Assembly (NCBI GenBank): GCA_002305965.1 | Contig: DBRM01000032.1 | Location: 1-64,000, forward strand | Source: Syntrophomonas sp. UBA1368 | GTDB lineage: Bacteria; Bacillota; Syntrophomonadia; Syntrophomonadales; Syntrophomonadaceae | Length of the DNA stretch: 64,000 nt | Direction: 5' to 3' | Made by a program: the position numbers and the translations under genes | Shown: one piece after another, positions 1 through 8,300 of the stretch | Layout: every line of letters begins with the position of its first letter | How positions within the stretch are numbered: the stretch's first letter is position 1 | Notes under the pieces: model-generated | The model's database searches: none | What the model saw: only the letters and a program-made list of their open reading frames with translations | What the model was told of the DNA's origin: nothing

Positions 1-378
1 CTTCTTATTAAAAGTGAAAACCTCTTTCAAAAAGTCATATGTGTTTTCATAATCATCTTCACCAGCATCAGCGGGCAAGACAAGGCGAAATAGCGAAACC
101 GGCACTTCCATCCAGTTTAAAAGCCTTAATTCCTGTAATCCTTCATCCAGAAAGGCCAGATCTGCAAGGGGGATGGAAAAAGGTGCCCGGGATTTACTCT
201 TGATATGTGTTTCCAGGAGGTTAATGAAAGACTTTAACATTTCTTCTTTTTCCGGACTGATGGCATATTGAAACAGGACATCATACAAATTCTGGGCCAG
301 AATAATTGATGTCACATTGGGCAGCAGCAGGTGGGGCTCGCTTGCCAAAAATTCCAGTTTAAATGGTTTGATCTGCAT
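1..378 (-). CDS. Unidentified protein, N-terminal part only (gene runs off the left edge)
   Basis: An open reading frame on the minus strand begins with ATG at 378 and stays open for 126 codons to the window edge, so the C-terminus is missing. An SD-like GGAG lies about 10 bases upstream of the ATG. The visible protein begins MQIKPFKLEF, is rich in Leu and acidic residues, and has no signal peptide, membrane segment or motif that I recognise. The sequence looks alpha-helical and cytoplasmic. It reads in the same direction as the DMT exporter gene upstream of it (66 bases apart) and could be co-transcribed. No function can be assigned from what is visible. Confidence 0.65.
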   Translation of the reverse strand, partial: MQIKPFKLEFLASEPHLLLPNVTSIILAQNLYDVLFQYAISPEKEEMLKSFINLLETHIKSKSRAPFSIPLADLAFLDEGLQELRLLNWMEVPVSLFRLVLPADAGEDDYENTYDFLKEVFTFNKK

Positions 379-444
379 GTTTGTTCACTCCGCTTTCCAT
401 ATAGATAGCTAAATTTTACCTTTTTACATTGCTGCAGACAACTG

Positions 445-1359
445 TTAATCGCTTTTCTCAGTAGTTATTATGCCGCTTTTGTACAAATCATAATTATAAA
501 TGCCGATCCCTGCCATAATGATAAAACTGCCTAACAGGAACGGCAGGGTAATGGTTTCGTGCAGAAGCAGAAAAGCCCACAATATTGCCAGTGGCGGTTT
601 AGCGAAAAAAATCAATGAACCCGTCCCTGCCGGCAGGAATTTGAGTCCGTAAAGGAACAGTACATAAGCGACGATGGTCAGCATAATGGTGATATAAAGC
701 ATTTGCGGAAGAACGGATAAATCAAAACGGAACAAAGGAATTTTTAAGGCCAATAAAACGGGCATCAAAAAAAGGGCACCGATAATAAAAGAATAACAAT
801 TAACAATCAAACCGCCCAGTTTATCAGAAGTAGACTTGGCCAATACAATATATAATCCGTAACTGCAGGCCGATAACAGAGCAGTAATGATACCCCGTAC
901 ATCAGCGGACTGTATAAAGATTTCCGTATAAAAAATGACCACCATACCTGCAGTGCCAAGAAAAAGGCCCACAGCTTTTACCAGTGTTAAATTTTTGCGA
1001 TAAATGAGATAGTCAAAAAAATTAGCAAAAATAGGATTGGTGCAGAATATTACTGCTACCAAACTGGCATTTGCATATTTAAGGCTTACATGAAGCAAGG
1101 AAACACTGACCGTTACGTTGACAACACCGAGAATTACTATTTTTATCAAATCGCTGCCGGAAATCCTGGTATGATTTTTTGATAGAGTAACGAGGGTAAA
1201 GGGTAACATCAATAATCCCGCCGCCAGAAATCTTAAAAAGTTGATCTGCAGCGGAGGGATGTCATAGGTGATGGTTTTACTGACAAGTTCCAGGGTGCTG
1301 AACAACAAAACGGTAAGCACCAGTGCAAGATAACCTAATTTATGATTATCTAAAAGCAT
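445..1359 (-). CDS. DMT superfamily transporter (EamA family permease)
   Basis: This roughly 304-residue, strongly hydrophobic protein has about ten predicted membrane helices arranged as two EamA repeats. The first repeat contains LVLTVLLFSTLELVSK and the second GIITALLSACSYGLYIVLAKS. Such proteins export or import small metabolites across the cytoplasmic membrane; the substrate cannot be read from sequence. An in-frame TTG at 1383 would give eight extra residues. I prefer ATG at 1359 because GGGAG lies 7 bases before it and because the protein then starts just ahead of helix 1, like its relatives. The gene diverges from the betaine transporter operon to its right, and the 523-base gap between them holds a promoter and a riboswitch that read the other way. 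Confidence 0.85.
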   Translation of the reverse strand: MLLDNHKLGYLALVLTVLLFSTLELVSKTITYDIPPLQINFLRFLAAGLLMLPFTLVTLSKNHTRISGSDLIKIVILGVVNVTVSVSLLHVSLKYANASLVAVIFCTNPIFANFFDYLIYRKNLTLVKAVGLFLGTAGMVVIFYTEIFIQSADVRGIITALLSACSYGLYIVLAKSTSDKLGGLIVNCYSFIIGALFLMPVLLALKIPLFRFDLSVLPQMLYITIMLTIVAYVLFLYGLKFLPAGTGSLIFFAKPPLAILWAFLLLHETITLPFLLGSFIIMAGIGIYNYDLYKSGIITTEKSD

Positions 1360-1503
1360 GACTATACTCCCAAATCTTTTCAATTCATTGCCTAATACGA
1401 CTTTATTTTAAAGCATAAGCAAGGATTACTGAGAATATGACCTGTATATTCTGCTGACATTAGCTGAAGCTGTTGAAAAAACCTATCTTTTAATATAACA
1501 CTT

Positions 1504-1533
1504 TTGGACGATGTAAAAAATAAAGCTTATACT
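1504..1533 (+). promoter_or_regulatory. Candidate sigma-A promoter for the proVWX leader
   Basis: TTGGAC (1504-1509) and TATACT (1528-1533) are separated by 18 bases. The -10 is good and the -35 only moderate. The position, about 40 bases before the c-di-AMP riboswitch, is what a leader promoter requires. Assignment is by pattern only. Confidence 0.4.
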
Positions 1534-1571
1534 AATATAGTAATAAAATATAACTCGTGATACACATTCTC

Positions 1572-1712
1572 ATATGCTTAATTTCAGATTACTCATCTGG
1601 AAACGGGGGAACCACTTCTGGGGTGAATCCAGTAAACATGGTAGGGCGCCCTGGCCCAAACCCGACAGCTAACCTCGTAAGCAATTCCTAAGGGGAGAAT
1701 GGGGATTACAGC
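1572..1712 (+). ncRNA. ydaO/yuaA-type cyclic di-AMP riboswitch
   Basis: The leader contains the conserved blocks of the ydaO-yuaA RNA in the right order: a GCTTAATTTCAGATT-like 5' strand (1576-1590), ACGGGGGAACCA (1603-1614), GGGGTGAATCC (1620-1630), GTAGGG (1641-1646), and CCCGACAGCTAACCTCGTAAGC (1661-1682), the most diagnostic block. This class binds c-di-AMP, usually switching genes off, and is known to sit upstream of osmolyte and potassium transport genes. Here it precedes a glycine-betaine ABC transporter, which fits well. A weak hairpin ending in a T-run (about 1808-1845) might be the terminator of the expression platform, but that part is uncertain. The rest of the gap to the gene holds nothing else that I recognise. 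Confidence 0.88.
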
Positions 1713-1882
1713 TTTCTTCACAAGCTTTGTTGTTTAGCCAAAACATAAATGTATCCTCAATTTTCTGCATTTGTAAAACTGTGTGTATCGGCCTGGTGTG
1801 GCAACATAAGGGGCTTTTATTGTCATGCTTTTATATGCCTTTTTTACAACAGAGTCATTGACCTTCGGAAAGGGGGACTGAA

Positions 1883-3079
1883 ATGGCGAAATTAATCATT
1901 AATAATCTGACTAAAATTTATGGGAACAGCCCCGAAAAAGCCCTTGAACTTATGGATAAGGGGTATACCAACAGTGAAATAAGACAGGAAACCAAACAGG
2001 TTGTGGGAGTAAGAGAAGTAAGCTTTTCCGTCAACGAAGGAGAGAGTTTTGTTATCATGGGTCTTTCCGGCAGCGGCAAGTCTACTCTGATCAGATGTAT
2101 TAACCTGTTGATTAAACCCACCCGGGGAGAGATCCTGATCGACAATGAAGATGTGACCAGGGTCTCCAGTGACAGATTGATGCAGCTGCGCAGAAAGAAG
2201 ATGAGCATGATCTTTCAGAAGTTTGCCTTGCTTCCCAACCGGAGGATACTGGACAATGTGGCTTATGGCCTGGAAGTTCAGAATATGTCCAGGATCGTAC
2301 GCTATGAAAAAGCCCGGGAAGCCATTAGCATGGTAGGGTTACAGGAATGGGAAGATGCCTATCCCCATAATCTCAGCGGGGGTATGCAGCAAAGGGTCGG
2401 TATCGCCAGAGCACTTGCCAATGATCCTGATATCCTGCTCATGGATGAACCCTTCAGTGCACTTGACCCTTTGATCAGACAGGATATGCAGGATGATTTG
2501 CTGGCCTTACAGGAAAAGCTGCACAAAACCATTATTTTTATTACCCATGATTTAGATGAAGCGCTTAAAATCGGTGATAATATTGCGCTGATGAAAGATG
2601 GTGTTATTGTACAGAGCGGAGTACCCGAAGATATACTATTATCCCCGGCGTCTGATTACGTTGCGCGCTTTGTTGAGAATATTAACTGGACCAAAGCCCT
2701 GACAGCCTCTGCAGTAATGGTCAAGCCAAGGGTAGTCATATATCCCAAGGACGGGCCTATGACAGCTTTGCGGATCATGGAGAAACACGGCATATCGAGC
2801 TTGTTTGTGGTTGACAGGTCAACCCACCTGATCGGTTATGTGACCGCTGAAGATGCTTATAATGCAGTGGAGAACGGCATCAAGCACCTGGACGGGATCA
2901 TTCAGAAGGATATGCCTGTTTCAGCACCGGATATCGTTTTATCTGATTTATTGGAAGTATTGGCAAATACCAAGATCCCTCTTGCAGTTGTAAATGAAGC
3001 CAATGAATTAAAAGGTGTCCTGGTAAGGGGTTCAGTGATCGCAGGTTTGGCAGGAGCAAGAAGGGAAGCAGGTGAATAG
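1883..3079 (+). CDS. proV: Glycine betaine/proline ABC transporter, ATP-binding subunit with CBS domains
   Basis: This 398-residue ATPase energises uptake of compatible solutes (glycine betaine, proline betaine or similar). It shows Walker A GLSGSGKST (residues 60-68), the signature LSGGMQQ (164-170) and Walker B ILLMDEP (184-190), followed by two C-terminal CBS modules (about 275-395), as in OpuAA/ProV. CBS domains in this family sense ionic strength or nucleotides. The ATG has the SD AAAGGGGG. It is the first gene of proV-proW-proX, lies behind a c-di-AMP riboswitch, and its end overlaps the proW start by 8 bases. This supports an osmotic-stress role. Whether betaine, carnitine or choline is preferred cannot be told. 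Confidence 0.93.
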   Translation: MAKLIINNLTKIYGNSPEKALELMDKGYTNSEIRQETKQVVGVREVSFSVNEGESFVIMGLSGSGKSTLIRCINLLIKPTRGEILIDNEDVTRVSSDRLMQLRRKKMSMIFQKFALLPNRRILDNVAYGLEVQNMSRIVRYEKAREAISMVGLQEWEDAYPHNLSGGMQQRVGIARALANDPDILLMDEPFSALDPLIRQDMQDDLLALQEKLHKTIIFITHDLDEALKIGDNIALMKDGVIVQSGVPEDILLSPASDYVARFVENINWTKALTASAVMVKPRVVIYPKDGPMTALRIMEKHGISSLFVVDRSTHLIGYVTAEDAYNAVENGIKHLDGIIQKDMPVSAPDIVLSDLLEVLANTKIPLAVVNEANELKGVLVRGSVIAGLAGARREAGE

Positions 3080-3947
3080 GATGAATCTTGAATTATTTTT
3101 TAGTATCACGTCTTATTTTACTGATGGTATTCCCAGAATCCCTCTGGGCAGATGGACCGATCAGACCATTGATTTTTTACAGGCCAATTTCCGCGAATCA
3201 ACCCAGGCGATTTCAGAAATTCTGGAGATCATCATTAAAGGCCTGCAGGAGGGATTGATAAGTGTTCCGCCGCTGTTGGTGATCCTGATTGTTGCTCTGA
3301 TCGCCTGGAAGCTGGCCAACAGGAAAATCGCGGTATTCAGTCTTTTGGGACTGTTGTTCATTTGGAATATTGGGCTATGGGTGGTTACAATGCAGACTCT
3401 GGCGATGGTCTTAGCGGCCGTGCTCATGTGCATCTTGTTAGGAGTACCCCTGGGAATATTGATTGCCAAAAATGAGACCGCTTACCGGATCATTGCACCG
3501 ATCCTCGATTTCATGCAGACTTTACCGGCTTTTGTCTACCTGCTGCCTGCCATTCCATTTTTCGGCCTGGGGGTCGTACCGGCTGTAATTACTACTTTGA
3601 TATTTGCTATGCCGCCCATTATCAGGCTTACTTATCTGGGCCTTACGCAGGTCCCGGAAGAATTATTGGAACTGGGGAAATCTTTTGGTTCAACTTTTTT
3701 TCAGATGCTGATAAAAATTGAGCTTCCTCTGGCCAGGTCAACGATCATGGCAGGGATCAATCAATGTATCATGCTGTCACTTTCCATGGTTGTTATTGCT
3801 GCCATGATCGGCGCCAAAGGTCTGGGAGGAGTAGTGTGGACAGCCATCCAGACCCTTAATATGGGGATGGGCTTTGAGGCCGGAGTAGCTATCGTTATAC
3901 TGGCTATTATTCTTGACAGAATAACCAGCAGTTTAGGTAAATCTTAA
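3072..3947 (+). CDS. proW: Glycine betaine/proline ABC transporter, permease subunit
   Basis: This 291-residue inner-membrane permease of the ProW/OpuAB family has about six membrane helices. The cytoplasmic coupling loop (EAA-like region, roughly residues 195-220, around VPEELLELGKSFG) contacts the ATPase. The GTG at 3072 is chosen because AGAAGGG lies a few bases upstream; an ATG three codons later (3081) is the alternative. The gene overlaps proV by 8 bases, so translational coupling is likely, and the lipoprotein gene follows after about 50 bases. The N-terminal extension of about 60 residues before the first strong helix is typical of ProW. Confidence 0.92.
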   Translation: MNRMNLELFFSITSYFTDGIPRIPLGRWTDQTIDFLQANFRESTQAISEILEIIIKGLQEGLISVPPLLVILIVALIAWKLANRKIAVFSLLGLLFIWNIGLWVVTMQTLAMVLAAVLMCILLGVPLGILIAKNETAYRIIAPILDFMQTLPAFVYLLPAIPFFGLGVVPAVITTLIFAMPPIIRLTYLGLTQVPEELLELGKSFGSTFFQMLIKIELPLARSTIMAGINQCIMLSLSMVVIAAMIGAKGLGGVVWTAIQTLNMGMGFEAGVAIVILAIILDRITSSLGKS

Positions 3948-3997
3948 GGAAAGGAAGGGTAGGGAAGAACGAAAAAGTTAAAGAAAGGATGGGAAAA

Positions 3998-4903
3998 ATG
4001 AAACGATTCAATGACCGAAAGATTTTAGCAGCCATTGCTTTAGTAACCATGTTGGTGTTTACTATTGCCGGCTGCGGAGGAAGTTCCGATGTGGCTTCTG
4101 ATTCAGGACAGCAGGCAGATAAGAAAGTCCGCCTGCTCTATGTTCAATGGGCATGTGCTTCTGCTGAAACACATATTATGGCTGAGATCCTGGAGAATTA
4201 CATGAATTATGAGGTTGAAATTATGGATGTAGCCGCTGCTGCTATGTATCAGGGGCTTGCCAGTAAGGAAGCAGATGCTATTTTTACTGCCTGGCTTCCT
4301 TTAACTCATGGAGATTATATGAAACAACTGGGAGATCAGGTGGAAGATTTAGGACCGAATATGGAAGGTGCCAAAATTGGACTGGTGGTACCGGAGTATG
4401 TAACGATCAATTCAATTGAAGAAATGAATGCTGCTAAAGATAAGTTTAAAGGACAAATTATTGGCATTGATCCCGGGGCAGGTATCATGAAAGCCTCGGC
4501 ACAAGCCTTGGCCGACTATGGATTGGATTATGAACTGGTGGAAGGCAGTGAAGGAACGATGATCATGTCACTGAAAGAAGCCATTGATAATAATGAATGG
4601 GTGGTTGTAACTGGCTGGACTCCCCATTGGAAGTTTGCAAAATATGATTTGAAATACCTTGAGGACCCAAAAACGATCTATGGGGAAGCGGAAACCATCA
4701 ACACTATTGTGAGACTGGGACTAAAAGAGGATTTGCCGGATGCTTATGAGTTATTCGATAATTTTGCCTGGAGTCCTGAAGATCTTGCTTCAGCAATGGT
4801 ATTGGCAGAGGAGCTTGGTGATCCGGTAAAAGCTGCTCAGCAATGGATCGATCAGAATCAGGAATTGGTGCAAAGCTGGCTGCCCGAAGAATACAAATCA
4901 TAA
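3998..4903 (+). CDS. proX: Glycine betaine-binding lipoprotein of the ABC transporter
   Basis: This extracytoplasmic solute-binding protein (OpuAC/ProX family, about 301 residues) is anchored by lipid at Cys26. The signal peptide is MKRF...MLVFTIAGC, with the lipobox IAGC. Aromatic and acidic blocks typical of betaine binding are visible: YVQWACASAETH, FTAWLPLTHGDYM and TGWTPHWKFAKYDLKYLEDP. I chose ATG 3998 because AGGA lies 8 bases upstream; the ATG three codons earlier (3989) lies on top of the SD itself. It is the last gene of the operon and is followed by a clear terminator. Trp residues in these blocks probably form the aromatic cage for the quaternary amine (inference from the family). 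Confidence 0.92.
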   Translation: MKRFNDRKILAAIALVTMLVFTIAGCGGSSDVASDSGQQADKKVRLLYVQWACASAETHIMAEILENYMNYEVEIMDVAAAAMYQGLASKEADAIFTAWLPLTHGDYMKQLGDQVEDLGPNMEGAKIGLVVPEYVTINSIEEMNAAKDKFKGQIIGIDPGAGIMKASAQALADYGLDYELVEGSEGTMIMSLKEAIDNNEWVVVTGWTPHWKFAKYDLKYLEDPKTIYGEAETINTIVRLGLKEDLPDAYELFDNFAWSPEDLASAMVLAEELGDPVKAAQQWIDQNQELVQSWLPEEYKS

Positions 4904-4921
4904 TACGTACTTTGTGTATTG

Positions 4922-4955
4922 AAACAGGAGGATTTATGCCTCCTGTTTTTTTATT
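4922..4955 (+). terminator. Rho-independent terminator of proVWX
   Basis: AACAGGAGG pairs with CCTCCTGTT across a 7-base loop and is followed by a run of seven to eight T. It lies 20 bases past the proX stop. Confidence 0.9.
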
Positions 4956-5024
4956 AGAAAGAGAATGGTAATTCTGAACAGAAGTATGAAAAGAAAGCTT
5001 ATAAACTAATAAAATGAATGATAA

Positions 5025-6026
5025 TCATTGATTAAAATAATTGATCTTCATAGCTTCACGCACTTCACGCATGGTATCTTCAGCAACTGCCCTGGCCTTA
5101 CTGGTTCCGTCAAAAAGTATATCCCTCACCAAAGGCATATTATTAGCAAATTTGCTTCTTCTTTCCCGCATGGGAGCCAGCAGCTGTTCCAACTGGACAA
5201 ACAGCCGGTTTTTGCAGTCAACACATCCGATGGAACCCTGGCGGCAATTCGTTTCAATTTCTGAAATCTCGTTTTTATTGAATATTTGCTGATATTGGAA
5301 TATGGTGCAGATATCCGGATGACCGGGGTCATTTTTCCTGATCCGGGCCGGGTCAGTAACTGCGCTCCTGATTTTGCTTTTAATTGTATCTGAACTATCG
5401 GAGAGGAAAATAGCATTATTTAAACTCTTGCTCATTTTGGTTTTACCATCCAGACCTACTAAACGAGGAACTTCACCTACTAAAGTATCAGGTTCCACCA
5501 GCACAGGTCTGTATAAGTCATTGAAACGGCGTACAATTTTACGGGCTAATTCCAGATGAGGGATTTGATCTTCTCCTACCGGGACCAGATGTGCTTTGAA
5601 AATTGCAATATCAGCTGCCTGACTTACCGGATAACCGAGAAACCCATAGGTCATATCTTTAAAACCGTGCTGGGCAGCCTCGCTTTTTATCGTAGGATTG
5701 TGCCTTAAAACATTGACCGAAGTATAAAGGGAAAAATACATGGTAAGTTCAAAAAGCTCGGGAACCATACTTTGAATCAATATTGTTGATATTTCCGGAT
5801 CGATACCTACAGACAGGTAGTCCAGAGCAATGGCGAAAATATTTTCCGCCAGGTTTTCATCTTTTTCCCAGTGGGTAGTAAGAGCCTGAACATCGGCGAT
5901 CAAGATAAAGCTGTCATATTCCTTCTGCAGCTTCACACGATTGGCCAAGCTGCCTACATAGTGGCCCAGGTGCAGATTGCCGGTTGGTCTGTCTCCAGTC
6001 AATATCCTTTTTTTACTGTCTGCCAT
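5025..6026 (-). CDS. trpS: Tryptophan--tRNA ligase
   Basis: This 333-residue class Ic aminoacyl-tRNA synthetase charges tRNA-Trp. The ATP-binding HIGH motif appears as HLGH near residue 21, just after GDRPTGN. The KMSKS loop (KTKMSKSLNNAIF) is near residue 197. The length is normal for bacterial TrpRS. The ATG at 6026 has a strong GGGAGGAAA SD. The gene stands alone on the minus strand, convergent with proX and divergent from the MarR gene. No T-box leader is visible in the 210 bases upstream, although a T-box does occur later in the window ahead of an apparent tryptophan transporter. Confidence 0.96.
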   Translation of the reverse strand: MADSKKRILTGDRPTGNLHLGHYVGSLANRVKLQKEYDSFILIADVQALTTHWEKDENLAENIFAIALDYLSVGIDPEISTILIQSMVPELFELTMYFSLYTSVNVLRHNPTIKSEAAQHGFKDMTYGFLGYPVSQAADIAIFKAHLVPVGEDQIPHLELARKIVRRFNDLYRPVLVEPDTLVGEVPRLVGLDGKTKMSKSLNNAIFLSDSSDTIKSKIRSAVTDPARIRKNDPGHPDICTIFQYQQIFNKNEISEIETNCRQGSIGCVDCKNRLFVQLEQLLAPMRERRSKFANNMPLVRDILFDGTSKARAVAEDTMREVREAMKINYFNQ

Positions 6027-6236
6027 TTCAATTTCCTCCCTGTGGTTGTAGCTACGTAACCTAAAATAACATTATACATGAGGAACTTCAAGATTACACG
6101 GGCGGATTGCGAGGAACACAATAATTTATTACTAATATTTACAAGAATATTAAATTATAATAATATTAGATGATAAAATTTCACATGATGTAATATACAA
6201 AATAGTTGAGAATATTCTGGAAAGGAGTATATAAAG

Positions 6237-6659
6237 ATGACAGAGTTGAACAATTTCTTGTGTTTCAACATGCGGGCGGCAATGAAAAAAATAGATAAAA
6301 ATCTGGGGCAGCAGTTGGAACCATTCGGAATCAGTATCCCCCAATCCTTTATTTTAAAGAGCCTATTGGAGGAAGATGGCACCACGTTAAAGGAAATCGG
6401 CAATCGTACCTTGATCGACAGTTCGTCCATGACTGTGTTAGTGGATAAACTTGAAAAAGATAAGTTGGTGGAACGACAATTGGATGCCCAGGATAGAAGA
6501 GCCATCAGGATCTTTATTACAGAATCCGGCCGGAAACTGGCAGAGGAAGTTCTGGAAATTGCCAATAATTTTAATAAAAAAATTACTGAATTGATCGATG
6601 AGGAGAATAAAGAAACCTTTTTACGGGGAGTCAACAATATAATAAACGGCCTGGATTAG
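6237..6659 (+). CDS. MarR-family winged-helix transcriptional regulator
   Basis: This 140-residue protein has the MarR fold. A recognition-helix region (TLKEIGNRTLIDSSSMTVLVDKLEKDKLVERQ, in which the second half is the helix and the start of the wing) precedes the typical wing segment DAQDRRAIRIFITESGRKL. It would bind a short palindrome as a dimer and respond to a small ligand that cannot be deduced. The ATG has the SD AAAGGAG 8 bases upstream. The AT-rich upstream region carries an inverted repeat, CTAATATT (6132-6139) and AATATTAG (6162-6169), which could be its own operator. It stands between trpS and speD, and no target gene is evident. Confidence 0.9.
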   Translation: MTELNNFLCFNMRAAMKKIDKNLGQQLEPFGISIPQSFILKSLLEEDGTTLKEIGNRTLIDSSSMTVLVDKLEKDKLVERQLDAQDRRAIRIFITESGRKLAEEVLEIANNFNKKITELIDEENKETFLRGVNNIINGLD

Positions 6660-6785
6660 CAATCATAACCGCGATAAGATCACGTACAGCTTTTCGTAAT
6701 TATGCATATATTATTGTAACCTGGCAGCAGCTTTCAGCACTGTCTGATGGCTTGAATGGCAGGATAATTTCTTTAACAAAATTGA

Positions 6786-6813
6786 TTGACATGGCAAATA
6801 AATATGCTAAAAT
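6786..6813 (+). promoter_or_regulatory. Sigma-A promoter of speD
   Basis: A perfect TTGACA (6786-6791) is followed by a 16-base spacer and TAAAAT (6808-6813). The predicted start leaves a leader of about 65 bases before speD. The leader carries an SD-like AAAGGAGG (6835-6842) with no good start codon near it, and a small hairpin, GGTTT-GGG-AAACC. Confidence 0.75.
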
Positions 6814-6884
6814 TCTACATGTATCTTTTTAGATAAAGGAGGTTTGGGAAACCAACCGAAAAATTCAGAAGGGAGGCGACATTT

Positions 6885-7265
6885 TTGCAGTCTTTGGGGC
6901 GACATGTATTAGCAGAAGTGTATGGATGTCGATTTGAGGTGTTGAATGATATCAAACAGGTTGAAGATATCATGGTCAACGCAGCTTTGGAGGCTGGCGC
7001 CGAAATAAGAGAATTTGTGTTTCACAAATTTAGCCCTCAGGGGGTAAGCGGAGTAGTCGTTATATCAGAGTCGCACCTGGCAATTCATACGTGGCCGGAG
7101 TTGGGTTACGCCGCTGTTGATGTATTTACTTGCGGTCAAAAAGTTAACCCATGGGATGCCTGCAATTATGTAGCTGAAATGTTTGGCGCAGAACATGTGG
7201 ATGCATCCGAAGTAATCAGAGGATTACCATCGCACACAAATGAACGCCTGGTGGTAAATATTTAG
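6885..7265 (+). CDS. speD: S-adenosylmethionine decarboxylase proenzyme (prokaryotic class 1B)
   Basis: SpeD makes decarboxylated SAM, the aminopropyl donor for spermidine. The 126-residue proenzyme cleaves itself between Glu62 and Ser63 in SESHLAIHTW, and Ser63 becomes the pyruvoyl group. The catalytic His68 and Cys83 (FTCGQ) of the Thermotoga/Bacillus type are also present. The start is TTG at 6885 with GGGAGG 8 bases upstream; no ATG fits. It is a single gene with its own promoter and terminator. No spermidine synthase is nearby, but the methylthioadenosine this pathway produces would feed the mtaD/mtnP/mtnA genes at 55-58 kb. Confidence 0.95.
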   Translation: MQSLGRHVLAEVYGCRFEVLNDIKQVEDIMVNAALEAGAEIREFVFHKFSPQGVSGVVVISESHLAIHTWPELGYAAVDVFTCGQKVNPWDACNYVAEMFGAEHVDASEVIRGLPSHTNERLVVNI

Positions 7266-7320
7266 GAGGGATACTATTTTAGTAGACCGAAGAAGCTTAA
7301 TATCACGCAAAGAATAACAG

Positions 7321-7357
7321 ACCTTGCTTTTTTATTATCAGGAAAGCAAGGTTTTGT
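7321..7357 (+). terminator. Rho-independent terminator after speD
   Basis: ACCTTGCTTT (7321-7330) pairs with AAAGCAAGGT (7343-7352) and is followed by TTTGTTATTT. It separates speD from the menaquinone cluster. Confidence 0.85.
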
Positions 7358-7518
7358 TATTTAACCGGTTGGAATTAAAGTCAGCAATTAACGTTTTATT
7401 ACCTGTTTGTCTTTAAATATAATAATGATAAGATAATGTTAGGAATTTTGAACATTATATAAACCAAATAAAACGAACCTATTCATGAGGCTTTCATACA
7501 TTGGAGAGGAAGAGAGAA

Positions 7519-8268
7519 ATGCAATTACCTTTTGTTTCTGATTTAAATAAGCAACTGCCGGAAATGGACAAGGTGTTTAAGGCAACCATTGAACCCTGGT
7601 GGGAAGAAACCTATCCTTATTATCAGCAAATGCAGGAAGAAACCATTTGGAAAGCTTTGCCGCCCGTTACTACAGCGGCTTTCGAATATTTGGGGTGTGG
7701 CCATCAAAGTGTGACCTTTGCCAATATTTTTCGCATTGCTTATTTTGCCAACTTTATTCACGCTACTGTCAAAGATGAAGAAGAAGGACAGCAGCACAAC
7801 CGGGAATTGCAGTTTTCCATCCTGATCGGTGATTTTTTGTTCGGGAGGCTTTTAAAACTATTGGTAGAAGCCGATCATAAAAGAATTATGCTGCCCTTTG
7901 CTGTAATGATATGCACTATCAATGAAGGCAGAGTAATGAAACATAAAATGAACGCCGTTACCGAGCAGGCAGTGGAGAAAATATATGCTCCTTTTTATGA
8001 AATGATTTTTTTATCAGCGGGGTTTCTTGCTAATAAAGACCGGGAATTCAGGGATTTATACCGGCAATTGGGCTTCAATCTGGGTATGGCCATTGAACTG
8101 TGCAATTACCCGGCTTTGGCAGAGCAGGCTTATAAATACATTGCTGCAGCCTTGGGACAGTTTAAGCAGATCAACCAGCGGTATCACCTGTCCAATAGCC
8201 GGCTGGAAAATATGATCAGTGAAATCAGTCATTTCCTGCCGGAAACAGGGGCGGCAGCTGTAATATAA
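7519..8268 (+). CDS. Degenerate polyprenyl-synthetase-like protein, probably non-catalytic
   Basis: This 249-residue helical protein resembles a trans-polyprenyl diphosphate synthase that has lost its chemistry. GDFLFGRLLKLL sits where synthases have GDYLLARA, INEGRVMKHKM resembles ICEGEI(L/N)Q, and LGFNLGMAIEL resembles YGxxLGxAFQI. In place of the two Asp-rich Mg sites it has KDEEEG and ELCNYPALAE. I chose ATG 7519 (SD GAGAGGAAG) over the TTG at 7501. It is the first gene of the ubiD-ubiA-ubiX-polyprenyl synthase cluster. A plausible role is a regulatory or chain-length partner of the synthase encoded at 11268, but that is inference, and the homology call itself needs profile support. Confidence 0.6.
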   Translation: MQLPFVSDLNKQLPEMDKVFKATIEPWWEETYPYYQQMQEETIWKALPPVTTAAFEYLGCGHQSVTFANIFRIAYFANFIHATVKDEEEGQQHNRELQFSILIGDFLFGRLLKLLVEADHKRIMLPFAVMICTINEGRVMKHKMNAVTEQAVEKIYAPFYEMIFLSAGFLANKDREFRDLYRQLGFNLGMAIELCNYPALAEQAYKYIAAALGQFKQINQRYHLSNSRLENMISEISHFLPETGAAAVI

Positions 8269-8300
8269 CCATAAAGTCAGGATGAGCGGGGGGAATTTGG

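Noticed and set aside
6132..6169. Inverted repeat CTAATATT/AATATTAG taken as a terminator
   Set aside because: No T-run and very AT-rich; kept only as a possible MarR operator.
6844..6912. Short upstream ORF in the speD leader, starting TTG at 6844
   Set aside because: The start codon is only one or two bases from the AAAGGAGG sequence, too close for normal initiation.
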